DNA of 59,501 nucleotides from Nocardioides iriomotensis. GTDB lineage: Bacteria > Actinomycetota > Actinomycetes > Propionibacteriales > Nocardioidaceae. Location: the NCBI RefSeq assembly GCF_004168035.1, contig NZ_SDPU01000008.1:1-59501 (forward strand). Reading direction: 5' to 3'. This document shows positions 1-9,330 of the stretch, in pieces. A program made the translations under genes and the position numbers. Each line of letters opens with the position of its first letter. The first letter of the stretch is position 1. The notes under the pieces are model-generated. The model was not told the DNA's origin. It worked only from the letters and a program-made list of their open reading frames with translations, and searched no databases.

Positions 1-1
1 T

Positions 2-28
2 CCGGGCGGCGCGCAGCAGGCCAACTGA
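2..28 (+). CDS. 3' end of an upstream gene (partial, unidentified)
   Basis: Only eight codons and a TGA stop are visible (reading P-G-G-A-Q-Q-A-N-stop). A second frame ends at TGA 31-33, so the frame is not certain. A strong terminator hairpin begins 21 bases after the stop, which supports a gene ending here. The product cannot be identified from so little sequence. Confidence 0.3.
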   Translation, partial: PGGAQQAN

Positions 29-49
29 ATTGAGAGACACGCCCTCGGG

Positions 50-76
50 GGCCCCGACCCATCGGTCGGGGCCTTT
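50..76 (+). terminator. Rho-independent terminator
   Basis: Perfect 10-bp inverted repeat GGCCCCGACC (50-59) and GGTCGGGGCC (64-73) with a 4-base loop, followed by TTT. It lies just after the stop codon of the gene entering from the left edge and insulates the DUF305 gene from it. Confidence 0.75.
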
Positions 77-187
77 GTGCTTTCGAAGGTGGCCAGGGTC
101 TTGTGACCCTCGGGCGGGGTCTCCTTGCTCTACGCCACCGGCTCACCCCGGCCCAGGCTGGAGGAGAGAGCAGAGGCAGGTGCGCTG

Positions 188-868
188 ATGAGGAGACCCT
201 GGGTGACGCTGGCCGCGGCGCTGGCTGCGGTCGTGGTCGTGGCGACCACCGCGGCCGTCGTGACCATGGCGGCCCGCGACGACGCGACCGGCAACCGCGC
301 CCACCCGATGATGCGGGCCGGCACGTGGGACGGCCCGAACCCTGCCAGGACCTGGACCGGGCGGGGTGGCGGGCCGATGATGCCGGGCGTCGCTCGCACC
401 GACTTCTCCTACCTGGCCCACATGGTCGCCCACCACCAGGAGGCCGTCGCCGCGGCCCGGCAGCTGGCTCGCTCCGAGCGGCCGCGGATGCGCGCGTTCG
501 GTCGCGGCATCGTGGCCACGCAGACCGCCCAGATCGACCAGATGAAGGGCTGGCTGGCGGACTGGTACCCGGGCCGGTCGACCGACGTCGTGTACCGGCC
601 GATGATGCGGGACCTCACCGGGCTCTCCGGCGACCGGCTCGACCGGACGTTCCTGCAGGACATGGTGGTCCACCACATGGCGGCGGTCATGATGTCGCAG
701 CAGCTGCTGGCCCGTGGCAGCGCCAGGCCGCAGGTCGCCGAGCTGGCCCGCACGATCCGCGACGACCAGCATGCCGAGATCTTCCAGATGCGACGCTGGC
801 TCCGCGCGTGGTTCGACGCCAGCTGGCATCCGGGCGGGCCGGGCATGGGACCCGGGATGATGTGGTGA
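188..868 (+). CDS. DUF305 family exported/membrane-anchored protein, possible copper-binding
   Basis: The 226-residue protein starts MRRPWVTLAAALAAVVVVAT, a signal or anchor helix behind two arginines, so it is exported. Two DUF305 repeats follow. Each carries the His/Met signature of the family: MVAHHQEAV around residue 80 and MVVHHMAAVMM around residue 160. The C-terminus is Met/Gly-rich (GPGMGPGMMW). DUF305 proteins are ferritin-like four-helix proteins, and some (CopM type) bind copper in the periplasm. The ATG at 188 was preferred over the in-frame start at 125 because it begins the signal peptide and follows a purine-rich GGAGGAGAG stretch. Metal identity is inference. Confidence 0.8.
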   Translation: MRRPWVTLAAALAAVVVVATTAAVVTMAARDDATGNRAHPMMRAGTWDGPNPARTWTGRGGGPMMPGVARTDFSYLAHMVAHHQEAVAAARQLARSERPRMRAFGRGIVATQTAQIDQMKGWLADWYPGRSTDVVYRPMMRDLTGLSGDRLDRTFLQDMVVHHMAAVMMSQQLLARGSARPQVAELARTIRDDQHAEIFQMRRWLRAWFDASWHPGGPGMGPGMMW

Positions 869-899
869 CCCGACGCCGAACGGGGCGACACTGGGCGCC

Positions 900-1382
900 A
901 TGAGCGCGCGCACGCTGGTCCTGCTCCGCCACGCCAAGTCGGACTGGTCCACGGGCGGGGCCGACAGGTCCCGTCCCCTTGCGAAGCGCGGCCGCCGCCA
1001 GGCGCCGGAGGCCGGGCAGTGGCTGGCCGCGAACGTCGACCGGATCGACCTCGCCGTCGTCTCCCCCGCCACCCGCGCCCGCAGCACCTGGGAGCTGGTC
1101 GCCGCCGAGCTGGACGACCCGCCGCGGGTGCTCGTCGACGACCGTGTCTACGCCGCGTCGGACGACGAGCTGCTCGACGTCGTACGCGACCTTCCCCACG
1201 ACGCGGAGACCGTCGTGCTGGTCGGGCACAACCCTGGCCTCGAGGACCTCGTCTCCGTGCTCACCGACGAGATGCCGGGGATGCCCACGTCCGCGATCGC
1301 CGTGCTGCGCCTGCCCGGCGCCTGGTCGGCGGCCGGACCCGGTACGGCGACCCTCGAGGCGGCGGGGAGGCCGCCGGAGTGA
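900..1382 (+). CDS. sixA: SixA-like histidine phosphatase
   Basis: 160 residues of the histidine-phosphatase (phosphoglycerate mutase-like) superfamily, short SixA subgroup. The catalytic loop is LLRHAKSDW, with His11 as the phospho-accepting residue. The second conserved histidine lies in LVGHNPGLEDL near residue 105. SixA proteins dephosphorylate phosphohistidine in phosphorelay or PTS proteins, but the actinobacterial target is unknown. It is cytosolic with no signal peptide and lies 31 bases after the DUF305 gene. It converges with the following MDR gene only 13 bases away. Confidence 0.85.
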   Translation: MSARTLVLLRHAKSDWSTGGADRSRPLAKRGRRQAPEAGQWLAANVDRIDLAVVSPATRARSTWELVAAELDDPPRVLVDDRVYAASDDELLDVVRDLPHDAETVVLVGHNPGLEDLVSVLTDEMPGMPTSAIAVLRLPGAWSAAGPGTATLEAAGRPPE

Positions 1383-1395
1383 GGCGCCGCTGACG

Positions 1396-2409
1396 TCAGG
1401 CCGTCGTGACGACCACCTTCCCGGTGGTGTGCCGCGTCTCCATGTGGCGGACGGCGTCGGCGACGCGTTCGAGGGGGTACGTCGCCTCGATCACCGGGTG
1501 CAGCCGGTCGTCTGCGAGCATCCGTCCGAGCCGCTCGAGCGCGGCGGTGTCCGGCACACCCAGCGGCGCGCGCAGCCGTCGCCGGGTGACGCGGGCCCAG
1601 AGCTGGGCGCGGACGAGCAGCCCCAGGGGTCCGACGGTGCGGCCGGTGCCGGGGACACCGCCGCCGGAGAGGACGACCGTCCCGTCCGGCGCGACGGCGC
1701 GGCCGAGGTCGCGCAGCCGGCGGTTGCCGACGAGGTCGATGACGGCGTCGTACCGGCGCCCGCGGCGGGTGAAGTCGTCGACCGTGTAGTCGACGGTCTC
1801 GTCCGCTCCGAGCCGGCGCGCCTGCTCCAGGTTGCGGGTGCTGCACACCGCGGTGACGCGCAGGCCACGCGCCTTGGCGAGCTGGAGAGCGAAGGTGCCG
1901 ACCCCGCCGGACGCGCCGTTGACCAGGAGGCTCTGGCCGGGAGCGAGACCGGCGGCGTCCAGGCAGGCGAGGGCGGTGACGCCGGCCAGCGGTGTGGCGG
2001 CGGCCCGCTCGAAGGAGACGCCGGCGGGGATGCGGGCGACCTGCCGCGTGCTCACGGTGACGTGCTCGGCGAAGGCGCCGACCGTCTCCCCGAACACCCG
2101 CTCGCCGACGCGCCAGCCCGTGACACCCGGTCCGACGGCCTCGACGACCCCGGCGACGTCGGTGCCACGGACCGGGACGCGCGGGCGCCGGGGCGTGAAG
2201 GTGCCCGCGTCGAGGAACCGCGCGACCCGCGGTTCGCCGCGCATGATGTGCCAGTCGCGAGCGTTCACGGAGGACGCCCGTACCGCGACGAGGAGCTCGC
2301 CCTCGCCGGGCGACGGGACGGGCCGGTCGACGACGGCGAGGACGTCCGGGGCTCCGTAGCGGTGCTGGACGACCGCGCGGGACGTGGTGACTGCTTCGAC
2401 GGTGAACAC
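1396..2409 (-). CDS. Zinc-independent MDR oxidoreductase (NAD(P)H-quinone/alcohol dehydrogenase type)
   Basis: 337 residues with a GTG start and a GGGAG ribosome site. It has the medium-chain dehydrogenase layout: an N-terminal GroES-like domain (YGAPDVLAV near residue 18; VGERVFG near 100) and a Rossmann domain with GASGGVGTFALQLAK near residue 165 binding NAD(P)H. Catalytic-zinc cysteines are not evident, so it belongs to the quinone-oxidoreductase-like branch. It lies 31 bases downstream of the DUF4386 gene and on the same strand, the apparent last gene of a LuxR-headed group. The substrate is not predictable. Confidence 0.85.
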   Translation of the reverse strand: MFTVEAVTTSRAVVQHRYGAPDVLAVVDRPVPSPGEGELLVAVRASSVNARDWHIMRGEPRVARFLDAGTFTPRRPRVPVRGTDVAGVVEAVGPGVTGWRVGERVFGETVGAFAEHVTVSTRQVARIPAGVSFERAAATPLAGVTALACLDAAGLAPGQSLLVNGASGGVGTFALQLAKARGLRVTAVCSTRNLEQARRLGADETVDYTVDDFTRRGRRYDAVIDLVGNRRLRDLGRAVAPDGTVVLSGGGVPGTGRTVGPLGLLVRAQLWARVTRRRLRAPLGVPDTAALERLGRMLADDRLHPVIEATYPLERVADAVRHMETRHTTGKVVVTTA

Positions 2410-2440
2410 GGGGACTCCCGGTGGTCGTGAGGGGGATCGT

Positions 2441-3178
2441 TCAGTCGACCGTGGTGAGGCCGGCGGTGACCGGGGACGGCTTGAAGCCCTTGAAGGTCAG
2501 GTAGAACCCGACGCCGAGCTCCCAGAACGCGATCGGCAGCGTGGCGATCATCGTGAGGGTGGAGGTCTGCTCGTTGTAGCCGAAGTAGGTGGCCAGGTTC
2601 GCGGCGAGCAGCAGCGGAGCGCCGATGAGACCGACCGCGGGGATGACGCGGGGAACAAGACCGGACTTGTACATGAGGGTGCCGAGCATCAGTGCGTTGA
2701 ACGTCGCCATGAAGCCGGGACCGAACAGGAACGACCAGTCCCGGACCGCGACCAGGCCTTGGCCGACCGCCGTGACGGCGGCGGGGTCGCTGCCGGGGGT
2801 GCCGACGACGTCCTGCTGCAAGGTGACGACGGCCAGGAGGGCACAGACGCCCACCATGATGACGGCGGCCTCGACGAGTCGGGTGGTGACGTACCCGATG
2901 GCGGAGGCCTGGCTCTGCCGCTTGACGACCGGGTAGAGGGCGACGGCGGCGCCGACACCGGTCATCGCGGTGACCCAGTCTCCGATGCCCGCCCACAGCA
3001 GCTGCGTCTCGTGTCCGGGGATGAAGCTCAGGTCGTCGTTGACCGACGTACGGATGAGCACCCAGGCGGGAATGGAGGCAGCGAACGTCAGGATGTAGAA
3101 GAGGCCGCCGGCCAGGGAGTACCGCCGGGTGGGGTCCTTCGCGGTGGGCGGGGTGGTGGGGCGCAGCGTGGTGGTCAT
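2441..3178 (-). CDS. DUF4386 family integral membrane protein
   Basis: 245 residues beginning MTTTLRPTT at an ATG preceded by AGGAG. About six hydrophobic helices are visible (for example GLFYILTFAASIPAWVLI, LVEAAVIMVGVCALLAVV and FGPGFMATFNALMLGTLMY), with the FG-FMATFNALMLG motif typical of DUF4386. Function is unknown for the family. Its start overlaps the stop of the small upstream gene by 4 bases, so the two are translationally coupled. The longer open frame to 3499 is a shadow of that upstream gene. Confidence 0.85.
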   Translation of the reverse strand: MTTTLRPTTPPTAKDPTRRYSLAGGLFYILTFAASIPAWVLIRTSVNDDLSFIPGHETQLLWAGIGDWVTAMTGVGAAVALYPVVKRQSQASAIGYVTTRLVEAAVIMVGVCALLAVVTLQQDVVGTPGSDPAAVTAVGQGLVAVRDWSFLFGPGFMATFNALMLGTLMYKSGLVPRVIPAVGLIGAPLLLAANLATYFGYNEQTSTLTMIATLPIAFWELGVGFYLTFKGFKPSPVTAGLTTVD

Positions 3179-3459
3179 GTCGGTTCTCCTGGGTCGGGTC
3201 GGGTGGTGTGGTCGGGGTCGGGGTCGGGCGGCACCTGGGCGACCGAGATGAGGGGTACGCCGAGGTCGCCGAGGCGTTGCAGCACCCCGTGCAGGGCCGC
3301 CTGGTCGACGACGCGTCCGCGCAAGGTGGTCGTGCCGTCGTCGTCGGCGGTGAGCGTGAGCCCGTCGAACCAGGCGACCCACCGCTGCGCGAGCCGCCCC
3401 TGGAGGCGGATCTCGTACCAGTCCCCGCGGGGCTGCTGGTCGGCGTTCGGCGTGCTCAT
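3175..3459 (-). CDS. Conserved small protein coupled to the DUF4386 gene
   Basis: 94 residues from ATG 3459 (MSTPNADQQ). The core reads WYEIRLQGRLAQRWVAWFDG followed by a threonine-rich strand and a C-terminal VPLISVAQV, suggesting a small mixed alpha/beta protein. I recognise it as a conserved companion of DUF4386 genes near LuxR regulators in actinobacteria, without known function. No signal or membrane segment is present. An alternative GTG start lies three codons upstream at 3468. Confidence 0.75.
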   Translation of the reverse strand: MSTPNADQQPRGDWYEIRLQGRLAQRWVAWFDGLTLTADDDGTTTLRGRVVDQAALHGVLQRLGDLGVPLISVAQVPPDPDPDHTTRPDPGEPT

Positions 3460-3539
3460 GCCCCGCACCGTAGGAACCGACGTGGTGAGCCGGCTTCACA
3501 TCATGTGGTGAATCCGGTGGTGAACCTCGGCGTCGCCGG

Positions 3540-6278
3540 TCAGGTGGTGCGTGACGGGTGGAGCAGGTCGAGCTCTTGGGCCCGGCGGACGGCAGCGCGC
3601 CGGTTGGTCACGCCGAGCTTGGCGTAGATGTTCTTGGTGTGCGTGCGCACCGTGTTGAGCGACAACACCAGCTCGCGCGCGATGTCGGGTCCGTTGAGCT
3701 CGGTGGTGAGCAGCCGCAGGACGTCGCGCTCACGCGGGCTCAGCTCGTCGACGACCAGGCCCTCGTCGACGCGGGGCTGCGGCGGTTCCTGCGGGTGGCA
3801 TGACCGGGCCAGCAGGTCCCGGACGTACGGCGTACGGAGGCCCGCCCGCTGTGCCGCCGACAGGAGGTCGAGGACCCGGGAGCCCTCGTCGAGGAAGGTC
3901 CGGACGTAACCCTCGGGCTCGGCCAGCTGCAACGCGCGTTCGAGCGCCTCCAGCGACCCGGCCGAGGCCCTGCCCGCGCCGTCCAGGGCAACGGCCTGCT
4001 GGACCAGGACGTCGATGACGGTGCCGTCGCGTCCGCCTGCCTCGGCGGCCGTGAGCAGGCGCCCCAGGAGCCCCAGGGTCTCGTGGCGGACGGCACGGTC
4101 GAGGGCCGGATCGGCCAGGTGGGCCCGGACGAGGGTGAGGTGCTCGTACTCACGCAGGTAGGTGACCTCGTCGTCCAGCGCCAGGCCACGAGCCCGGGCC
4201 CACGCGAACACCTCGTCGAGTCGCCGCTGCGCGACCCGGAGACGAGCCTGGGTGGCCGCGACCGGCCGGGCATCGGGGTGGAAGTCGTCGACGTACGACT
4301 CTCGGGCCACGTCGAGCAAGGGGTCGGCGCCCGCGAGGTCACCTTCGGCCTGGAGGACCTGGGCCATCACGACGTGCCACCGGTACCGCGCCTGCGGCAG
4401 GCCCGCGTGCTCACCGGCGGCTTCGGCGGCCAGAAGCAGCCGGGTCGCCTCGGCGAGGTCGTTGCGCTCGCGGTGGACGTCGGCCATCCCGACGTAGGTG
4501 TCGACGACGCCGCGGAGGGTCTGCTGCTCGAGCGGGTCGACGAGGGCTCCGGGCGCCGCCGATCGGCCGGCAGTGAAGTCGAGGGCGGAGACGTGGGTGT
4601 CGAGCGCGTCCTGCAGCCGGCCCTGCGAGGTGCGGAGGTTGGCGAGGACGACCGCGCACCCGAGCACGTCGGTCAGGAAGCCGGCCTCCTTGAAGATGGC
4701 CTGCGACGCCGAGTAGGCGGCGTGGGCGGCGTCGAGGTCGCCGGCGCCCCAGGAGGCGAGGCCCAGCAGGGCGGACGCCGCGGCCCGGCCGACGGCGTCG
4801 TCGCGCGGCAGGGTGTCGAGTGCGCCTCGGGCATGGGTGAGGGTGCCGGCGGCGTCGTGGTGCGCCTGCGCGAGCCCGGCCCGGTAGACCTGGATCCAGC
4901 CGCGGAGCCCTGTGGAGCCGTCGTGCGCGGAGAGCGCGCGCTCCGCGTCGTCGAGAGCGCGGGCCACACCGTCCGTCGTCCCGGTGGACAGCAGGGCGCC
5001 GGCCAGCGCGACTCCGAGCGCCGGTCGCTCCGCGACGACCTCGGCCGGCAGCCGGGCGAGCCAGCCGCGCATCGTGCGTTCGGTGCGCTCGCGCCGCGAC
5101 TGCTCGACGGTCCGCTCGACGAGGTTCGCGGCGTAGCCCGGGTCCCGGCTCTGGAGCGCGTGGCCGATGGCGTCCTCGCGCCGGCCCTGCGACTCGAACC
5201 AGTCGCCGGCGCGGCGGTGCAGGCGTGCGACCTGGTCGGGCTGCTCGTCGAGGAGCCGGGCGCGGAGGACGTCGGCGAAGAGGTGGTGGTAGCGGTACCA
5301 CTGGCGGCGGTCGTCGAGCGGGACGAGGAACAGGTTGGCTCGTTCGAGCGACTCGAGGGTGCGCCGCCCGTCGTCGCGACCGGTCAGGGCGTCGCACAGC
5401 GGCCCGCTGAGACGGGTGAGCACGGAGGTGCGCAGCAGGAACTGCCGCGTCGGGCCGGGCTGTCGTTGGAGCACCTCCTCCACGAGGTAGTCGACGACGT
5501 AGCGGTCGTCCCCCGCGAAGGTCCCGATGAAGCCCGCGACGTCGTCACGCCCCTGGAGCGAGAGGGCGGCGAGCTGGAGGGCCGCGACCCAGCCCTCGGT
5601 CCGCTCGTCCAGGGCTTTCACCTGGGGCTCGGTGAGGCCGAGCTGCATGACGTCGTTGAAGTAGGTGTCCGCCTCGACGGGCGTGAAGCGCAGGTCTGCG
5701 GCGCGCACCTCGGTCAGGTCGCCGCGGGCGCGCAACCTGGCCACCGGCAGGGGTGGGTCGACGCGGGTCGCGATCGCGACGTGCAGCTGCGGCGGCGCGT
5801 GCTCGAGCACGAACGTGACGGCCTCGTGCACCTCGGGAGCCTCGATGACGTGGTAGTCGTCGAGCACCACGGCGAGGTCGTTCGCGAGGTCGGCCACGTC
5901 GTTGAGGAGGCTCGCCAGCAGCGCCGTGACGCCGTCCGCCGACGCGGTGGCATCGGTGCTCAGCAGGTCCAGCTCCCGCGCCCCGATGTCGGGGGCGGCG
6001 CCGTGCACCGCGGCGACGAGGTAGCGGCAGAAGGTGCGGACGTCGTTGTCGCCGGCGTCGAGCGAGACCCAGGCGACGGCCGGCGGCTCCGCGCTGCCGG
6101 CGGACCCCTCGACCCACTGCGCCAGCGCCGTGGTCTTCCCGAAACCCGCGGGAGCGGACACCAGCAGGAGCCTGCCGGCCAGGCCCTGGGCCAGCCGGTC
6201 GGCCAGCCGGGGGCGCGGCACGGAGCGGCGTCGTACACGCGCCGCGTAGAGCTTGGTCTCCAGCAACGGGCTGGACAT
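3540..6278 (-). CDS. MalT-like (LAL-type) LuxR family transcriptional regulator
   Basis: 912 residues, the usual size of large ATP-binding LuxR regulators. The N-terminus carries a P-loop NTPase (SAPAGFGKTTALAQW, residues 41-55) with the Walker B-like LAVVLDDYH near residue 130. The middle is alanine-rich helical repeat, TPR-like. The C-terminal helix-turn-helix (LSPRERDVLRLLT to LNTVRTHTKNIYAKLGV, about residues 845-900) binds DNA. The start is MSSPLLETKL with a GGAGGGG site upstream. The gene is 80 bases upstream of the small protein/DUF4386/MDR group on the same strand, so that group is its likely target. The inducer is unknown. Confidence 0.88.
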   Translation of the reverse strand: MSSPLLETKLYAARVRRRSVPRPRLADRLAQGLAGRLLLVSAPAGFGKTTALAQWVEGSAGSAEPPAVAWVSLDAGDNDVRTFCRYLVAAVHGAAPDIGARELDLLSTDATASADGVTALLASLLNDVADLANDLAVVLDDYHVIEAPEVHEAVTFVLEHAPPQLHVAIATRVDPPLPVARLRARGDLTEVRAADLRFTPVEADTYFNDVMQLGLTEPQVKALDERTEGWVAALQLAALSLQGRDDVAGFIGTFAGDDRYVVDYLVEEVLQRQPGPTRQFLLRTSVLTRLSGPLCDALTGRDDGRRTLESLERANLFLVPLDDRRQWYRYHHLFADVLRARLLDEQPDQVARLHRRAGDWFESQGRREDAIGHALQSRDPGYAANLVERTVEQSRRERTERTMRGWLARLPAEVVAERPALGVALAGALLSTGTTDGVARALDDAERALSAHDGSTGLRGWIQVYRAGLAQAHHDAAGTLTHARGALDTLPRDDAVGRAAASALLGLASWGAGDLDAAHAAYSASQAIFKEAGFLTDVLGCAVVLANLRTSQGRLQDALDTHVSALDFTAGRSAAPGALVDPLEQQTLRGVVDTYVGMADVHRERNDLAEATRLLLAAEAAGEHAGLPQARYRWHVVMAQVLQAEGDLAGADPLLDVARESYVDDFHPDARPVAATQARLRVAQRRLDEVFAWARARGLALDDEVTYLREYEHLTLVRAHLADPALDRAVRHETLGLLGRLLTAAEAGGRDGTVIDVLVQQAVALDGAGRASAGSLEALERALQLAEPEGYVRTFLDEGSRVLDLLSAAQRAGLRTPYVRDLLARSCHPQEPPQPRVDEGLVVDELSPRERDVLRLLTTELNGPDIARELVLSLNTVRTHTKNIYAKLGVTNRRAAVRRAQELDLLHPSRTT

Positions 6279-6480
6279 CGCCGACTCGTCCCCTCCGGTT
6301 CGGACATCAGCGTGCCACACCCGCGCGGTGCAGCTCTGTGGTTCGCACGGGGGGTGGCTGCAACCACCCGGACCCGTCATTGCGCCGGCCGTGGACACGG
6401 CCAGACGCTCGATCCATGGCGTCCTGCCCGACGGTGAGCCCGCTGCCCGCCGGTGCGGTGGCAGGACCGAGGGGGTCGCG

Positions 6481-7749
6481 GTGACGACGGAACGGACCGC
6501 ACCCGCAGCTCCCGGGCTCCCGGCCGAGCCGGCGAGAGTCGGTCCGGGCTTCGTGACGGCGTACGCGCTGGCGTTCATGGCCAGCTGCCTGATGCTGATC
6601 GCACCGCTCCTGGTGACCCTGGCGTTGAAGGTCGGCGACCTGGTCGGCCCCGAGGACGCACCGGGCAGGCTGGCGCTCGTGCTGGCGGTCGGATCGTTCC
6701 TGGCACTGTTCGCGAACCCGCTGTTCGGCAAGCTCAGCGACCGGACGACTTCGCGGCTCGGGATGCGCCGGCCGTGGATGCTCCTCGGCCTGATCGGAGG
6801 CTCGATCGGCATCGCGACGATCGCCTTCGCTCCGACGTTCACCTGGGTGCTGGTCGGATGGTGCGTCGCGCAGGTGTTCTTCAACGCCCTGCTCGCCGTC
6901 CAGGTGGCGGTACTGCCCGACCAGGTGCCGGCGGCGCAACACGGGCTGGTGTCCGGCGTGCTCGGCATCTGTGTCCCGGTGGCGTCGGTGTCGGGCACCT
7001 ACCTGGTCAACCTGTTCGCCGGCCACCCGGCCGCGATGTTCCTGGCGCCGGTCGGCGTCGGCGCCGTCTTCATCGTGGCCTTCGCACTGACCCTCGACGA
7101 CCGGCGGCTGCGGCCCGAGGACCGACCACCGTGGTCGTGGCGGGAGCTCGCCGGCACGTTCTACGTCTCGCCGCGCCGCCACCGGGACTTCGCGTGGGTC
7201 TTCCTCAGCCGGTTCCTGTTCGTGATGGCCTTCGCGTTCCTGACCGGCTACCAGGTGTACTACCTGCTGACCGACCTCGGCAGCAGCGGGGACCTGGTCC
7301 CGCACCAGGTGTTCGTCGCGACGCTCGTCTCCTCCGTCGGCGTGGTGGCGGCGTCGCTCATCGGTGGTCGGCTCTCGGACCGCTGGGGTCGCCGCAAGAC
7401 CTTCGTGCTCGTGGCCGCGCTGGTCTACGCCCTCGCGATGTTCGTGGTCGCGCTGGCCGGCGACTTCGGCGGCTTCCTCGTCGGTGTCGCGATCAGCGGG
7501 GTCGGGTTCGGCGTGTACGTCGCCGTCGACCTGGCGCTGGTCACCGAGGTCCTGCCGAGCGCGTCGGACAACGCCAAGGACATGGGGGTCTTCAACGTCG
7601 CCAACGCGCTGCCGTACTCGGTGGCGCCCGCTGTTGCTCCGCTCGTCCTCGCCGTGAGCGGTGGCCGGTACCCGGCCCTGTTCCTGGTCGCCGGCAGCTG
7701 CGCGGTGGCCTCGGCGGTCGCCGTCAGCCGCGTCAGGTCGGTCCGGTGA
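6481..7749 (+). CDS. MFS transporter
   Basis: 422 residues from GTG 6481, chosen because the protein then begins with a short polar N-terminus directly before the first membrane helix. Twelve hydrophobic segments are visible, and the loop between helices 2 and 3 has the MFS motif GKLSDRTTSRLGMRRPW. A repeat of it occurs near residue 295 (GGRLSDRWGRRKTF). The pattern FLALFANPLFGKLSDRT resembles exporters and sugar/drug permeases, but the substrate is unknown. It is divergent from the LuxR gene, sharing a roughly 200-base promoter region (6279-6480). Confidence 0.85.
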   Translation: MTTERTAPAAPGLPAEPARVGPGFVTAYALAFMASCLMLIAPLLVTLALKVGDLVGPEDAPGRLALVLAVGSFLALFANPLFGKLSDRTTSRLGMRRPWMLLGLIGGSIGIATIAFAPTFTWVLVGWCVAQVFFNALLAVQVAVLPDQVPAAQHGLVSGVLGICVPVASVSGTYLVNLFAGHPAAMFLAPVGVGAVFIVAFALTLDDRRLRPEDRPPWSWRELAGTFYVSPRRHRDFAWVFLSRFLFVMAFAFLTGYQVYYLLTDLGSSGDLVPHQVFVATLVSSVGVVAASLIGGRLSDRWGRRKTFVLVAALVYALAMFVVALAGDFGGFLVGVAISGVGFGVYVAVDLALVTEVLPSASDNAKDMGVFNVANALPYSVAPAVAPLVLAVSGGRYPALFLVAGSCAVASAVAVSRVRSVR

Positions 7750-7783
7750 CCGAGGTACGCCGCAGCGGTCGTCCGACGTGCGG

Positions 7784-9220
7784 CTACGGCTGCGGGGTCA
7801 GGTACGAGTACTGCACCGTGACGTCGGCGACGTCGAAGGAGTCCACACCCCGGGTCGCGATCGTCCAGTACACCGAGGGCGCGTTGGTCGGCCGGGAGTA
7901 GTAGCTCGGCTGCCACGCCGTCACTCTGTCGGTCGAGGTGACCGTCTCGTGCGCGACCGCGGGCGACGCGGTGCCGCGCGAGGTGGGCGCACCGGACAGG
8001 TCGAAGCCGAGGCCACCGCCGTACAGGACCGCGGTGTCGGTCTCGCCGGCCACCGTCGGCCTGCCGCGCATCGACACCTGCCCGGAGTAGAGGCCGCGAG
8101 GCGCGACCTCGAAGGTCAGGTTGTCCAGCGCCAGGTAGCCGGAGGTCCAGGCCATCCGCGGGGTCAGGTAGTCCTCGGGGCAGGTGTCGGCGGACCGGTA
8201 GCTCATGGCGCCCGCGTTGGCGTACACCTCGGAGGGCACGACCTTGCCGCACGGAGCGGGCTGCGGGTCGTCGCCACCGGTCGTGGACGAGCGGTCGTCC
8301 GCGCGCTTGGCGGCCGACGCCGTGCCGGCCGGGAGCCCGGACGCCTTCCAGTTGCCGGCCGGCGGGACGACCAGCGTGCCCGTCCTCTCGACCAGCGCCT
8401 TGTCGGAGACGGTCACCGGGACGCGCTCGGACCGGCCCGTGTTTCCGGCCTTGTCCCAGACCTTGAACCCGATGAAGTACTGCCCGCCCGGGAGGGGCGT
8501 GCCGGCCGCGTCGCGGCCGTCGAACAGGGACTGGAGCTTCGGCCAGTAGTCGTAGGCGCCGCTGCTCAGGCGGACGACGCGGCCCTGCGCGTCGGTCACC
8601 TTCATCACGGCGCGGCCGACGCTGGCGAGGTGTCCCTTGCCGGGCAGGGTGACGACGAGGGCGTCGCGGATCAGGGTGGTTCGCGGGTAGAGCGTGTCGA
8701 TGCTCAGCGCGGGCGCCTTGACCGCGTCGAACCTCGTGTCGACGTACAGCTCGGTCGCGCGGGTCCGCTTCTTGCCGTCCCGGCCGACCTGGTCGGCGAC
8801 GAAGATCGCGGTGTAGTGGCCGTCGCGGACCACCCGGCGGTCGGCGTTCCTGCCCTTCCAGGTCCACTCGTGACGGACGCCGGCGTCGAGCCTGCCGAGC
8901 TCCTCCTGGAGCACGAGGGTTCGGGCCTTGTCGTCGCGCCGGACCTTGACGGTCACCCTCGCCGGCTTGTCGAGGTCGAAGGTCAGGCGTGCCTTCTCCT
9001 GGGTCCCGTCGCCGTTCGGGGACAGCCAGGCCCGGCCCTGGTGGAGCTCGATGACCGGGCCGGTCCAGCCGTCGGCCTGTGCCGAGGAGGCGGTGGCCAC
9101 CGTGGTGACGGTGGCGAGCGGAGCCGCGACGGCGGCGGTCGCGAGCAGCGCGACGGTGGCGGTGCGAAGGGTGCGCGTGGTCGTGGTGATGTACCGCGCG
9201 CCCGTACGTACGACAGGCAC
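7784..9220 (-). CDS. Secreted protein with FlgD/CHU_C-type Ig-like domains
   Basis: 478 residues from a GTG at 9220 with GGGGGAT upstream. A long signal peptide (ATVALLATAAVAAPLATV... ending near SSAQA) indicates secretion. The mature protein begins with SPNGDGTQEKARLTFDL, the hallmark of gliding/FlgD-like Ig domains. A repeat unit follows near residue 225 (LFDGRDAAGTPLPGGQYFIG, then DKAGNTG). The C-terminal half (CGKVVPSEVYANAGAMSYRS onwards) is beta-rich with two cysteines. It is probably a cell-surface or extracellular adhesion/structural protein; no catalytic motif was seen. It converges with the MFS gene, the stops being 34 bases apart. Confidence 0.7.
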   Translation of the reverse strand: MPVVRTGARYITTTTRTLRTATVALLATAAVAAPLATVTTVATASSAQADGWTGPVIELHQGRAWLSPNGDGTQEKARLTFDLDKPARVTVKVRRDDKARTLVLQEELGRLDAGVRHEWTWKGRNADRRVVRDGHYTAIFVADQVGRDGKKRTRATELYVDTRFDAVKAPALSIDTLYPRTTLIRDALVVTLPGKGHLASVGRAVMKVTDAQGRVVRLSSGAYDYWPKLQSLFDGRDAAGTPLPGGQYFIGFKVWDKAGNTGRSERVPVTVSDKALVERTGTLVVPPAGNWKASGLPAGTASAAKRADDRSSTTGGDDPQPAPCGKVVPSEVYANAGAMSYRSADTCPEDYLTPRMAWTSGYLALDNLTFEVAPRGLYSGQVSMRGRPTVAGETDTAVLYGGGLGFDLSGAPTSRGTASPAVAHETVTSTDRVTAWQPSYYSRPTNAPSVYWTIATRGVDSFDVADVTVQYSYLTPQP

Positions 9221-9330
9221 AGGATCCCCCGAGTGGTCGTGAGTGGTGTCGCGACATGGTACGGGCGGACGGACCGCGCGCGCAGGGGATCCGGCGGAGC
9301 CCCTGCCGGGCGCGGCCCGTCCGACCCGGC

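Noticed and set aside
4083-6437. 784-residue open frame on the plus strand
   Set aside because: It lies antisense to the LuxR gene, has no domain pattern, and its composition (Gly/Val/Arg/Glu) is that of a high-GC shadow frame.
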